DNA of 64,000 nucleotides from Phreatobacter cathodiphilus (GCF_003008515.1 NZ_CP027668.1:2720001-2784000), one strand, 5' to 3'; positions 32,536 to 41,275 are shown, counted from the first letter of the stretch. The notes: generated by a model not told the origin, from the letters alone. Made by a program: numbers and translations.

Positions 32536-33855
32536 ATGGAAGACGTCACGCTCGGTTTCGTTCTCATCGGCGCCATGGTGGCGCTCATCGTCCTCGGCCT
32601 GCCCATCGGCCTCTCCCTCATCGGCACCGGCGCCATCGGCGTCTGGCTGATCCGCGACAACATCGACCTCGCCTTCCGCTTCACCGCGCTCGCCACCTAT
32701 TCGGGCATCCAGGACTATCTCTTCGCCACCATCCCGCTCTTCGTGCTGATGGGGCTCCTGGTGTCGATCTCCGACGTCGGCAAGGACACCTTCGAGGTCG
32801 CTCAGGCGCTGCTCCGCCGTATCCGCGGCGGCCTCGGCATGGCGACGGTGGCGGCCAACGCGGTCTTCGCCGCGGTCACCGGCGTCTCCATCGCCTCGGC
32901 GGCCGTCTTCACCAAGGTGGCGGTGCCGGAAATGGTCCGCCACGGCTACACCATGCGCTTCGCCTCCGGCACGGTCGCCGGCTCCTCCATCCTCGGCATG
33001 CTGATCCCGCCGAGCCTCCTGATGATCGTCTACGGCGTCCTCTCCGAGGTCTCGATCGGCAAGATGTTCGTCGCCGGCGTCATTCCCGGCGTCATCATCG
33101 CCCTCGGCTTCACCGTCATGATCTGGGTCTACGCCACGGTCTGGCCGCACAAGATCTTCGTCGATGCCGGCACTTCCGACGTCGAAGACGTGCCACCCAT
33201 GCCGGTCGGCGAGATGCTGGCGAAGTCGGTGCCCATCGCCTGCCTCGTCGTGCTCATCCTCGGCGGCCTCTACACCGGCTTCTTCACGCCGACCGAGGCG
33301 GGTGCGGTGGGTGCCGCCGGCGCGCTCGTCATCGCCCTCGTCCGCCGCCGTCTCGACTGGCCGAAGTTCTGGCGGGTGCTGAAGGAGGCGGGCATCGTCT
33401 CGGCCTCGATCCTCTTCCTGCTCATCGCCGCCAGCCTCTATTCGCGCATGCTCTCCATGGCCGGCGTGCCCAACGCCATCGGCGACTTCGTCCAGCATCT
33501 CGGCCTCGGCGCCTACGGCTTCCTCTTCGCCTTCGTCGTGGTCATCCTGCTCATGGGCATGATCCTGGATTCCACCTCGATCCTGCTGATCATGGTGCCC
33601 ATCGGGGCGCCCATCGCCTCGGCCATGGGCTTCGACCTCATCCACTTCGGCATCGTCACCATCATCGCCGTGGAGATGGGGCTGTTGACCCCGCCCTTCG
33701 GCATCTCGGTCTTCACCGTCAAGGCGACGCTGGGCGATCCCAGCGTCGGGATCGAGACCATCTTCGCGGGTGCCATGCCCTACGTCACGGTAATGGGCAT
33801 CGCGCTGTTCCTCATCGCGATCTTCCCGCCCCTCTCGACCATCCTCGTGCGCTGA
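32536..33855 (+). CDS. TRAP transporter large membrane subunit (DctM family)
   Basis: 439 aa from ATG 32536; the frame is open further upstream but overlaps the DctQ gene. It has about 12 transmembrane segments with DctM motifs: FRFTALATYSGIQDYLFATIPLF, AAVTGVSIASAAVFTKVAVPEM and LTPPFGISVFTVKATLGD. This subunit forms the transport path. With the preceding two genes it makes a complete TRAP system. Confidence 0.92.
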   Translation: MEDVTLGFVLIGAMVALIVLGLPIGLSLIGTGAIGVWLIRDNIDLAFRFTALATYSGIQDYLFATIPLFVLMGLLVSISDVGKDTFEVAQALLRRIRGGLGMATVAANAVFAAVTGVSIASAAVFTKVAVPEMVRHGYTMRFASGTVAGSSILGMLIPPSLLMIVYGVLSEVSIGKMFVAGVIPGVIIALGFTVMIWVYATVWPHKIFVDAGTSDVEDVPPMPVGEMLAKSVPIACLVVLILGGLYTGFFTPTEAGAVGAAGALVIALVRRRLDWPKFWRVLKEAGIVSASILFLLIAASLYSRMLSMAGVPNAIGDFVQHLGLGAYGFLFAFVVVILLMGMILDSTSILLIMVPIGAPIASAMGFDLIHFGIVTIIAVEMGLLTPPFGISVFTVKATLGDPSVGIETIFAGAMPYVTVMGIALFLIAIFPPLSTILVR

Positions 33856-33864
33856 CGGTCCGCC

Positions 33865-34728
33865 ATGCTGTCCTTCGACGAACACAATCTGACCGACGAG
33901 GTGGTGAACCGCTTCGCGGAGTGCCACGATCCCCGGCTGAAGCAGGTGATCCAGGCCCTCGTCCGCCACGCCCATGCCTTCGTGAAGGAGGTGGAACTGA
34001 CCGAGGCGGAATGGATCGCCGCCATCGGCTTCCTCACCCGCACCGGCCACATGTGCGACGACAAGCGGCAGGAGTTCATCCTGCTCTCCGACGTGCTCGG
34101 CATCTCCATGCTGGTGGACGCCATCAACCACCGCATGCCGGACGGCGCCACCGAGACGACGGTGCTCGGCCCCTTCTATCTCGGCGAGCACCGCGTCACG
34201 CCCTACGGCGCCGACATCGCCGCGAACGAGCCGGGCGAGCGCCTCTTCGTCGAGGGCACGGTGTCCTCGCCCGGCGGCGCGCCCATCGCAGGCGCCGCGG
34301 TCGACATCTGGCATTCCGACGACGAGGGCTTCTACGACGCCCAGAAGGGCACCGAGGAGCCCTCTCTCCGCGCCCGTTTCATCACCGATGCCGAGGGGCG
34401 CTTCGGCTTCCGCACCATCGTGCCGTCGAGCTATCCGATCCCCCATGACGGTCCCGTCGGGCAGCTCCTGGAGGCGACGAAGCGCCACCCGATGCGTCCC
34501 GCACACATCCATTTCCGCATCGCCGCGCCGGGCCACGAGACGCTGGTGACGCATCTCTTCATGCCCGGCGATCCCTGGCTGGAGAGCGACGCGGTCTTCG
34601 GGGTCAAGGAGAGCCTGGTCGCGACCCTCGACGGCCGGGCCGGCGGCGCCTATCCGGACGGCTCCCCGGCCCCGGCGAGCTGGCAATTGCTCCGGCATGG
34701 CTTCGGCCTCAAACCCGTCGCCGCCTGA
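33865..34728 (+). CDS. Intradiol ring-cleavage dioxygenase (hydroxyquinol/catechol 1,2-dioxygenase family)
   Basis: 287 aa. The non-heme Fe(III) ligands are visible: Tyr157 (EGFYDAQ), Tyr190 (SSYPIPHDGP), His214 and His216 (RPAHIHFRI). An N-terminal helical dimerisation domain of about 100 residues is present, as in catechol and hydroxyquinol 1,2-dioxygenases. GQLLEATKRHPMRPAH resembles the hydroxyquinol enzymes most, by memory of that group. It would open a catechol or hydroxyquinol ring between the two hydroxyls. It starts 9 bp after the TRAP large subunit, so it belongs to that transcript, and ends 6 bp before the convergent gntR. Confidence 0.87.
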   Translation: MLSFDEHNLTDEVVNRFAECHDPRLKQVIQALVRHAHAFVKEVELTEAEWIAAIGFLTRTGHMCDDKRQEFILLSDVLGISMLVDAINHRMPDGATETTVLGPFYLGEHRVTPYGADIAANEPGERLFVEGTVSSPGGAPIAGAAVDIWHSDDEGFYDAQKGTEEPSLRARFITDAEGRFGFRTIVPSSYPIPHDGPVGQLLEATKRHPMRPAHIHFRIAAPGHETLVTHLFMPGDPWLESDAVFGVKESLVATLDGRAGGAYPDGSPAPASWQLLRHGFGLKPVAA

Positions 34729-34734
34729 GGCGGT

Positions 34735-35418
34735 TCAGGCGCGGGAGCGCAGCGCCGCCTGGATGTTGCGACCGGTGCGCTCGACATGTTCGCGCAGCAG
34801 CTTCGCCGCGTCCTCGGCGCGCCGCTCGATCATCGCTTCGGCAATGGCGGCATGCTCGGCCGGCACGTCCCGGTCCGGCGCATGGTCCTTCAGGAAGATG
34901 CGGCGGTAGCGGTCCGACTGGTCGTGCAGCGTCTCGCAGAACTGCTGCAGCAGCGGCATGCGGCAGGCCGAGATCAGCTCGGCATGGAAGGCCCGGTGCC
35001 GCGCCTCCCACTCCTCCTGCTCCTCGACCGAACGCGCGCCGCGCTTGCAGCGACCGAGCTGGTGCAGCGCCGAGAGGATGCGCCCCTCCCAGGCGGCGTC
35101 GCCGTGAAGGATCGCCTCCCGCGCCGCCATGCCCTCGAGCTCCACCCGGAGGCGGATGACCTCGGTCAGGTTGTCGGCAGAGACGGGCGAGACCCGGTAG
35201 CCACGCTGGTCCTCGGCCTCCACCAGCCCCTCGCTCTCCAGCCGGCACAGCGCCTCGCGCAGCGGGCTGAGGCTGACGCCGTAGCGGGCGCGGATGCGGT
35301 CGAGGACGAGCTTGGAGCCCGGCTCGAAATCGCCGCGCATGATGGCGCCGCGCAACTGCCCCGCCAGCGTCGTCGTCAGGGTCGCCGCAGACGTCGGCGT
35401 CGCGTCGCGAAGGCTCAT
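34735..35418 (-). CDS. GntR family regulator (FadR/FCD subfamily)
   Basis: 227 aa. The winged HTH is in residues about 20-75 (LRGAIMRGDFEPGSKLVLDRIRARYGVSLSPLREALCRLESEGLV). The all-helical FCD ligand domain follows, with metal-binding His and Asp positions (HRAFHAELI, HAAIAEAM). It is co-transcribed with the amidohydrolase 12 bp upstream. A TGGT-GT-ACCA palindrome of the type FadR-subfamily proteins bind lies before that operon and the divergent Bug-receptor operon, so it is the probable regulator of both. Confidence 0.88.
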   Translation of the reverse strand: MSLRDATPTSAATLTTTLAGQLRGAIMRGDFEPGSKLVLDRIRARYGVSLSPLREALCRLESEGLVEAEDQRGYRVSPVSADNLTEVIRLRVELEGMAAREAILHGDAAWEGRILSALHQLGRCKRGARSVEEQEEWEARHRAFHAELISACRMPLLQQFCETLHDQSDRYRRIFLKDHAPDRDVPAEHAAIAEAMIERRAEDAAKLLREHVERTGRNIQAALRSRA

Positions 35419-35430
35419 CGTGCCGGCCTC

Positions 35431-36336
35431 TCAGTCGTCGGTGGGCGCGAAGCCATAGAGCGCCGCGGGGTTGTCGACCAGCGCCAGCCTGCGGTGATCC
35501 GCGTCGAGAATCCAGAGCGGGATGAGATCGACGAGGTCGCCGTCGTTGGGCATGGGCACCGGGCAGATCGGATGGGGCCAGTTGCTGCCCCACAGGATGC
35601 GGTCCGGCCGATGCGCCACGACGCGGTGGATCAGCGGCAGCATGTCCCGGTGCGGATAGGGCTCGGCGGAGAGGCGATAGAGGCTGGCGAGCTTCACCCA
35701 GCAGCGGCTGGTGTCGAGAAGGCGCAGCACCGCGGCGAAGGGTTCTGACCCGACGCCCTCCGCAGCGGTGATTCGCGCCAGGTGGTCGAGCACGAAGGGG
35801 CTGCCGCAATCGACCAGCTCCCGCTCCACGTCGAGCAGTTCCTCCGCGCGGTGGAAATGCAGCACCAGGTGCCAGCCGAAGTCGCGCGTCTCGGCGGCGA
35901 GGCGCGGCAGGTGCTCGAAGGACGCGCCGCCGCTCACCACGGTCGACATGCGGCAGCCGCGCATGCCGCGCCGGTGCATGGCCTCGATCTCCGCCTGCGG
36001 CAGGCCCGAGGGAATGACGGCGACGCCGCGCATGCGCTCCGGCGCGCGGTCGAGGGCGGCGAGCGTCGCCCGGTTGTCGGTGCCGTGGGCGCCGCCGTGG
36101 ACGATGACGACCCGGTCGATGCCGAGCACCTCATGCAGAGCGAAGAGATCCTCCACCGTGCAGTCCTCGGGCGTGTAGCTGCGCGCCGGACTGAAGGGGA
36201 ACTGCGCCGCCGGGCCGAAGACGTGGACATGGGTGTCGCAGGCGCCCTGCGGCACGGCGAAGCGCGGCCGGCGCGGATTCCGGTCGGGTCCCGGGCAGGA
36301 TTTCGGCGCCGACGCAGCGGCAGAAGGGGCGGCCAT
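35431..36336 (-). CDS. Amidohydrolase, LigI/sulfomuconolactone hydrolase-like lactonase
   Basis: 301 aa TIM-barrel hydrolase. Near the N-terminus it has CDTHVHVFGP (metal-binding H-x-H) followed by FPFSPARSYTPEDCT, and near the C-terminus ILWGSNWPHP. These are features of 2-pyrone-4,6-dicarboxylate hydrolase (LigI) and 4-sulfomuconolactone hydrolase. Such enzymes open lactone intermediates after ring cleavage, which fits the intradiol dioxygenase across the gntR gene. The exact lactone is unknown. The ATG at 36336 precedes a Ser/Ala/Pro-rich leader of about 25 residues. Confidence 0.83.
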   Translation of the reverse strand: MAAPSAAASAPKSCPGPDRNPRRPRFAVPQGACDTHVHVFGPAAQFPFSPARSYTPEDCTVEDLFALHEVLGIDRVVIVHGGAHGTDNRATLAALDRAPERMRGVAVIPSGLPQAEIEAMHRRGMRGCRMSTVVSGGASFEHLPRLAAETRDFGWHLVLHFHRAEELLDVERELVDCGSPFVLDHLARITAAEGVGSEPFAAVLRLLDTSRCWVKLASLYRLSAEPYPHRDMLPLIHRVVAHRPDRILWGSNWPHPICPVPMPNDGDLVDLIPLWILDADHRRLALVDNPAALYGFAPTDD

Positions 36337-36397
36337 GCATCACCTCACGTCATTTACAGAGCGATAACCGCCCTGGGGGTCCGGCGCGTCGGCGCCA

Positions 36398-36425
36398 TTG
36401 ACCCGGCCGGCCCATGGTGTACCAT
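36398..36425 (+). promoter_or_regulatory. Promoter and GntR operator for the Bug-receptor operon
   Basis: A -35-like TTGACC (36398-36403) and -10-like TACCAT (36420-36425) are 16 bp apart. The palindrome ATGGT-GT-ACCAT (36414-36425) overlaps the -10 hexamer and matches the TGGT-N2-ACCA core of FadR-subfamily GntR operators. It is 78 bp before the amidohydrolase start and 50 bp before the receptor start. Two AATCGAT copies (36429 and 36447, 18 bp apart) follow and may be further contacts. Confidence 0.55.
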
Positions 36426-36474
36426 AAAAATCGATGATCCAATAATAATCGATATTCTTATGAAGGAGATCTCG

Positions 36475-37443
36475 ATGACCCGCTGGCTCGCTTCTCTCAT
36501 GGCCGGGCTTTTCGCCCTCACCCTCGGCGCCCTGCCCGCCGCCGCTTTCCCCGACCGCGCCGTCCGTATCGTCGTGCCCTTCCCGGCCGGCGGCTCCAAC
36601 GACGTGATCGCCCGCATCCTCGGCCAGCGCCTCTCCGAAATCTGGAAGCAGCCCGTCGTCATCGAGAACCGCGGCGGCGCCGGCGGCAATATCGGTGGCG
36701 AGGCCATCGCCCGTGCCGACGCCGACGGCTATTCGCTCCTGCTCGCCGCCCCCGGCCCGCTCGCCATCAACCCCTCCCTCTTCCAGCGCATGAATTACGA
36801 TCCGCTGAAGGATTTCGCGCCGATTGCGCTCACCGCCTCGGTGCCGATCGTGCTCGCCGTCAATCCGCAGGTCCGCGCCACCACGGTCGCCGAGCTGATC
36901 GCGCTGGCCAAGGCCGAGCCGGGCAAGCTGCATTTCGGCTCCTCCGGCGCCGGCTCGACCAACCATCTGGCGGGCGAGCTCTTCAAGTCGCTGGCCGGCA
37001 TCAACATCCAGCACGTGCCCTATCGCGGCGCCGCCCCGGCCATGAACGACCTCGTCGCCGGCCACATTCCCTTCATGTTCGACAACATGCCGGCGGTGCG
37101 CCCGCAGGTCGCCGGCGGCAAGATCCGGGCGATCGCGGTGGCCGGCGCCACCCGCTCCTCGCTCTATCCGGAACTGCCGACCATGGTCGAAGCCGGCGTC
37201 GCCGGTTTCGAGGCCTCCTCCTGGTTCGGCCTCGTCGCCCCCGCCGGCACGCCGCCCGCCGTCATGAAGGTGCTGGTCGAGACCACCGCCGCCGTCCTCA
37301 AGGAGCCGGCCATCATCGCCAAGTTCGCCGAACTCGGCGCCGAGCCGGGAACCGTCTTCGGCGATGATTTCGGCCGCTTCCTCAAGGCCGAGACCGAGAA
37401 GTGGTCGGCCATCGTCAAGGCCGCCGGTCTGACGCCGCAGTGA
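36475..37443 (+). CDS. Bug-family periplasmic receptor (tripartite tricarboxylate transporter, TctC)
   Basis: 322 aa from ATG 36475 with AAGGAG 7 nt upstream. A Sec signal peptide ends near AAAFPDRAV. The Bug fold pattern is clear: VRIVVPFPAGGSNDVIARIL, VVIENRGGAGGNIGGEAIA, HVPYRGAAPAMNDLVAGHI. Bug proteins bind carboxylates, usually for TctAB membrane partners; no tctAB genes are next to it, so it may work with a remote transporter or as a sensor-type receptor. It heads a three-gene group with the next two genes. Confidence 0.9.
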   Translation: MTRWLASLMAGLFALTLGALPAAAFPDRAVRIVVPFPAGGSNDVIARILGQRLSEIWKQPVVIENRGGAGGNIGGEAIARADADGYSLLLAAPGPLAINPSLFQRMNYDPLKDFAPIALTASVPIVLAVNPQVRATTVAELIALAKAEPGKLHFGSSGAGSTNHLAGELFKSLAGINIQHVPYRGAAPAMNDLVAGHIPFMFDNMPAVRPQVAGGKIRAIAVAGATRSSLYPELPTMVEAGVAGFEASSWFGLVAPAGTPPAVMKVLVETTAAVLKEPAIIAKFAELGAEPGTVFGDDFGRFLKAETEKWSAIVKAAGLTPQ

Positions 37444-37481
37444 CGGCGACGGCCTCCCCTCCCTTCAGCCGCGAGACATCC

Positions 37482-37871
37482 ATGGCCAAGACCCGCGACG
37501 ACCTTCCGACCCTCGCCGAGCTGGAGAAGCGCTACGAGGACATGATCGGCTTCACGCCGCCGCGCATCGCCAAGCGGCTGAAGCTCGGCATGGCCGTCGA
37601 CCCCGGGGTCGTCGCCGCCATCGAGGACTGGCGCATCGCTGCCCTCACCCCCGATGCGCTGGACCAGAAGACGGTCCAGCTCATGGCCTTCGCCATCCTG
37701 CTGACCCAGACGTCGGAAGCCGCCACCAACCACGCCAAGGCGGCGATCAAGGCGGGCGCGACGCTGGATGAGCTCCACGCCGCCGCCGCCGTCGCCGCCC
37801 TGTTCCGCGGCGTCGCCGCCTTCAATCTCGCGGGCGAGGTCCTCACCGGCCTCTTCCCCGAGAAGGCCTGA
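37482..37871 (+). CDS. Carboxymuconolactone decarboxylase-family protein
   Basis: 129 aa from ATG 37482. It has the small all-helical CMD fold: LDQKTVQLMAFAILLTQTSEAATNHAKAAIKAGATLDELHAA. The conserved His lies in TNHAKAA. The peroxidase CxxC of the AhpD branch is absent, so a decarboxylase-like or lyase-type role is more likely than peroxide reduction. It sits between the Bug receptor and an HpaH-like hydratase, in keeping with aromatic ring-fission catabolism. The precise substrate is unknown. Confidence 0.78.
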   Translation: MAKTRDDLPTLAELEKRYEDMIGFTPPRIAKRLKLGMAVDPGVVAAIEDWRIAALTPDALDQKTVQLMAFAILLTQTSEAATNHAKAAIKAGATLDELHAAAAVAALFRGVAAFNLAGEVLTGLFPEKA

Positions 37872-37905
37872 CGGCGCCCGCCCGACCACCTCGAGGACCG
37901 ATCCC

Positions 37906-38688
37906 ATGCTCTCCGACGACGATCGCCGCAAGGCGGCCGAAATCCTGCTCTCCGCCGAGGAGTGCCGCACCCCGGCCCTGCAGCTCACCAAGACCTTTCC
38001 GGACATCCAGATCGCGGATTCCTACGCCATCTCCTCGCTGGTCACCGAGACCAAGATCGCCCGCGGCGACCGCCTGATCGGCCACAAGATCGGCCTGACC
38101 TCCAAGGCCATGCAGGCCTCCTCGCAGATCGACGAGCCGGACTACGGCCACCTGCTCGAATCCATGCTGCTGAACGACGGCGCCAAGGTCCGTTTCGAGG
38201 ACTATTGCGTGCCGCGCGTCGAGCCGGAGCTGACCTTCATCCTCAAGGAGCCGCTGAAGGGCCCCGGCATCGGCCTCGTCGACGTGCTGCGCGCCACCGA
38301 ATGGGTGGTGCCCTCCATCGAGATCATCGACGCCCGCGTGCAGAACCCGCGCAAGATTCAGGACACCGTCGCCGACAACGGCGCCGCCGCCGGCATCGTC
38401 CTCGGCGGCCGCCCGGTGCGCCCCGACGCGGTGGACCTGCGCTGGGTCGGCGCCATCTTCTACCGCAACGCCGAGATCGAGGAGACCGGCCTCGCCGCCG
38501 GCGTCCTCGGCCACCCGGCCATGGCCATCGCCTGGCTCGCCAACAAGGTCGGCCGCTTCGGCACCGTGCTGGAGCCCGGCCACCTCATGCTGTCCGGCTC
38601 CTTCACCCGGCCGGTCTGGGCGGCGAAGGGCGACACGCTGCACGCCGATTTCGGCCCGCTCGGCAGCGTCTCCGTGCAGTTCGTCTGA
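37906..38688 (+). CDS. 2-oxo-hept-4-ene-1,7-dioate hydratase-like protein (HpaH/MhpD family)
   Basis: 260 aa from ATG 37906. The segment GHKIGLTSKAMQASSQIDEPDYGHLLE is almost the HpaH signature, followed by the metal-binding Glu pair in RVEPELTFIL and VVPSIEIIDARVQ. HpaH adds water to a 2-oxo-alkenoate in homoprotocatechuate meta-cleavage; relatives act as oxalocrotonate decarboxylases. It is the last gene of its group and ends 13 bp from the convergent phosphoesterase gene. An extradiol pathway enzyme beside an intradiol dioxygenase is unexpected. Confidence 0.85.
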   Translation: MLSDDDRRKAAEILLSAEECRTPALQLTKTFPDIQIADSYAISSLVTETKIARGDRLIGHKIGLTSKAMQASSQIDEPDYGHLLESMLLNDGAKVRFEDYCVPRVEPELTFILKEPLKGPGIGLVDVLRATEWVVPSIEIIDARVQNPRKIQDTVADNGAAAGIVLGGRPVRPDAVDLRWVGAIFYRNAEIEETGLAAGVLGHPAMAIAWLANKVGRFGTVLEPGHLMLSGSFTRPVWAAKGDTLHADFGPLGSVSVQFV

Positions 38689-38701
38689 CCCGGGCCGACG
38701 G

Positions 38702-40510
38702 CTAGGGCAGGCTCAACCACCCCATCGCGTCCGCCCCCTGCCGCACCGGTGCGAGAGCCGGTGCCCCCGCCGGCACGGTGATTCTCTCGGGCTCCGCCAG
38801 CCTCAGGCGGACGCCGGCGCCGGAGGAGAGCCGGTGCAGGTAGAAGACGCTCGGCGCCATCTCGTCGGCAATCATCACCGGCGAGGGGGCCGAGACGATC
38901 CTGACGCTGCCGCACCGCCCGATCCAGTCGACGTGGCGGTGGCCGTGCATGACCACGAGCCGATCGCCCAGCGGCTCGAGCTGGCGGACGAACCAGCTCC
39001 CGTTGACCAGCGCCGTCCCCACCCGCTCGAAGAAGGCCCGCACCGGACGCGGATATTCGATGACGTGGTGGTGCAGCGCGACGATCCACGACGCCCGCGG
39101 ATACTGGCGGACCGCCGCGGCCAGCGCCGCCTCCTGCTCGTGCGAGACGAGGCCCAGCGCGTTGGTGAAGGAGAAATGCGTCTCGGCGTTGGAGTTGAGC
39201 AGGATGACGCCGAGCCCCTCGTCGTCCTTCGGCGGCATGACCAGCGGAAAGAGGCTGTCCCAGAAGGTGGCGAACTGCACGGCGGTGCCGAGCTTCGCCG
39301 TCTCCGCCAGCGACCGGATCAAAGGCTGCTTGCGGGCCGCCGCGGCGGCGAGCGTGTGGCCGAGCACGCCGCGGTCGCGGTCGACGAGGCGCACCCGCTC
39401 GCCCTGGATCGTCACCATGGCGGAGAGGGTGCGCAGGCGCCTGAGCTGCTTGACCGGGCTGAAGGGCACGTCCAGCCGGGCGGGATTGGCGCGGTCGACG
39501 ATGTTGAGGTCGTGGTTGCCGGGCAGCAGCAGCATGCGCTCGGCGAGCTCGGGATAGCGCCAGACGCGGTCGAGAAACTCCGCCCATTCCGCCGAGCGGC
39601 CGGCATCGGTGACGTCGCCGGTCACCATCACGAGGTCGATCGGCTCCTCGGCATGCATCGCCGCCAGCCGCTGGAGAATGCGCTCCAGCCGGCCGTTGCC
39701 GCGCGGTCCCCTCCGCCCGCTCTCGATGCGGAAGCCGTAGCGCTCGCCGACCACGTGCAGGTCGGAGAGATGGACCACCCGCCAGGACGGCCCGCCCGGC
39801 GCCGGCAGGTCGAAGGCCCCGAGGTCCTCCGGCGTCGCCATGGTGGCGTCGGCATAGCCCCAGCTCAGCGAGGCGATCGCCATGTAGAGGGCGACGATGA
39901 CGACGGCATTGGCGAGCGCCGGCCGGATGAGGCGGTTCGGCCGGGCGAAGTCGATGAAATCCGCCGTCCAGCGGGTCGAGGGCCAGACGAGGACGATGAC
40001 CCCGACGGCGAGGACGGCGAGCAGCGCCGCGGCGCCGACCGCCGAGAGCGCGCGCAGGCGGGCGCGGCGCTCCGGTTCGCCCGCGCGCGCGGAGAAGCGC
40101 TCGACCACATGGCGCAACGCCTCGCGGCTGGTGGCATAGCCCGGCTGGATGGCGAGGGCGTTGAGCGACCAGAAGCTGCGTTCGGCCGAGCGGTACAGCG
40201 GCCGCCAGCCGAAGAAGCCGACGACCGCCACCAGCAGGAGCAGCAGCACCGAGCCGAACCCCGCCAGCGCCGTGATTCGTCCCGACAGCGTGTCCACCCA
40301 GCCGGTGACCACCAGCGGTGCGGCGCCGAGCAGCAGCCCCGGCACCAGCATGAGGCTGGTCCATGCGAAGATGAGCTTGGGCAGGCTGATCTCGGTGAAG
40401 AGCCAGCCGGCAAGCTTGATCAGGGACCGGGTGGCCGGGCTCGAAGCGTCGTCTTCGGCATCACCGCGGCGGGGATCGACGGGCGGCTCCATGGCGACAG
40501 TGTCGGCCAT
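38702..40510 (-). CDS. Membrane-anchored calcineurin-like metallophosphoesterase
   Basis: 602 aa. The N-terminal 210 residues carry four or five transmembrane segments. The phosphoesterase domain follows with all five metal-binding motifs: HLSDLHV, VTGDVTDAG, LLPGNHD, ALHHHVIE and MHGHRHVDW. The catalytic domain probably faces the cytoplasm or periplasm depending on helix count. The substrate (nucleotide, phospholipid or UDP-sugar) cannot be told. It lies 42 bp after the TauE-like gene on the same strand and may share the hemN transcript. Confidence 0.85.
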   Translation of the reverse strand: MADTVAMEPPVDPRRGDAEDDASSPATRSLIKLAGWLFTEISLPKLIFAWTSLMLVPGLLLGAAPLVVTGWVDTLSGRITALAGFGSVLLLLLVAVVGFFGWRPLYRSAERSFWSLNALAIQPGYATSREALRHVVERFSARAGEPERRARLRALSAVGAAALLAVLAVGVIVLVWPSTRWTADFIDFARPNRLIRPALANAVVIVALYMAIASLSWGYADATMATPEDLGAFDLPAPGGPSWRVVHLSDLHVVGERYGFRIESGRRGPRGNGRLERILQRLAAMHAEEPIDLVMVTGDVTDAGRSAEWAEFLDRVWRYPELAERMLLLPGNHDLNIVDRANPARLDVPFSPVKQLRRLRTLSAMVTIQGERVRLVDRDRGVLGHTLAAAAARKQPLIRSLAETAKLGTAVQFATFWDSLFPLVMPPKDDEGLGVILLNSNAETHFSFTNALGLVSHEQEAALAAAVRQYPRASWIVALHHHVIEYPRPVRAFFERVGTALVNGSWFVRQLEPLGDRLVVMHGHRHVDWIGRCGSVRIVSAPSPVMIADEMAPSVFYLHRLSSGAGVRLRLAEPERITVPAGAPALAPVRQGADAMGWLSLP

Positions 40511-40552
40511 CGCAGGCCGCGGCGCAAACCGGCGAAATGAAGCAGGGAAAGG

Positions 40553-41260
40553 TCAGCGCAGGGCCGGCAGGCAGAGGATGCCGCCCTCCGGCCCGATCAG
40601 CACCGAGGCGACCGCGAAAGTGGTGATGGCGAGGCCCACCGCCATGGCGGCCGCCGGATTGCGGCCGAGCCCCTTCAGCGTCGCGACGCCCATGGCGCTG
40701 GCCATCACCGCGGGAATGGTGCCGAGGCCGAAGCCGAGCATCAGGCCCGCGCCGCCGAAGCCGCTGCCCGCCAGCATGGCGGTGAACAGCGCGCCGTAGA
40801 CCATGGCGCAGGGCATGAAGCCCCAGACGACGCCGAGCGCCACCGGGCCGCCGACCCCGATGCCGGGATGGCGCGCGGTCAGCGTCATCAACGTGTTGCC
40901 GACGGGCGCCGCCAGCCGGTCGAAGGCGACGAGCGAGGGAATGAGCCCTGCCGTCGACAGGCCGATCCAGCCGAGGGTCACCGCGCTCGCCCATTGCAGC
41001 ACCCGATAGGCCGCCGTCTGGTCGAAGGCGCCGGCGATGCCGGAGCCGAAGGTGCCGAGAATGCCGCCGGCCGCCGCATAGGCGAGTACCCGGCCGAACT
41101 GGGTGAGCAGCAGGGTGCGCGCCCGCTGCGCCGCATCGCCGGTCGGATGCACCGTCAGCATCAGGGCCGAGCCGATGCTGCCGCACATGCCGGCGCAGTG
41201 CAGGCTCGAGGCGAGGCCCATCAGGACGCCGGCGAAGAAGGTGAGGGACGAGGGGGACAT
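40553..41260 (-). CDS. TauE/SafE-UreH-like membrane protein linked to cbb3 oxidase
   Basis: 235 aa with six transmembrane segments. Two Cys motifs stand out: SLHCAGMCGSIGSAL near the N-terminus and WGFMPCAMVYGAL in the middle, the pattern of the UreH-type transmembrane family often found beside ccoNOQP genes. A role in copper or heme handling during oxidase assembly has been suggested for such neighbours; this is inference here. It is 15 bp downstream of hemN in the same orientation. Confidence 0.8.
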   Translation of the reverse strand: MSPSSLTFFAGVLMGLASSLHCAGMCGSIGSALMLTVHPTGDAAQRARTLLLTQFGRVLAYAAAGGILGTFGSGIAGAFDQTAAYRVLQWASAVTLGWIGLSTAGLIPSLVAFDRLAAPVGNTLMTLTARHPGIGVGGPVALGVVWGFMPCAMVYGALFTAMLAGSGFGGAGLMLGFGLGTIPAVMASAMGVATLKGLGRNPAAAMAVGLAITTFAVASVLIGPEGGILCLPALR

Positions 41261-41275
41261 GATGGAACCGGCGGC

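Noticed and set aside
37482..37871. AhpD-type peroxidase
   Set aside because: The catalytic CxxC pair is missing, so it fits the decarboxylase branch of the family better.
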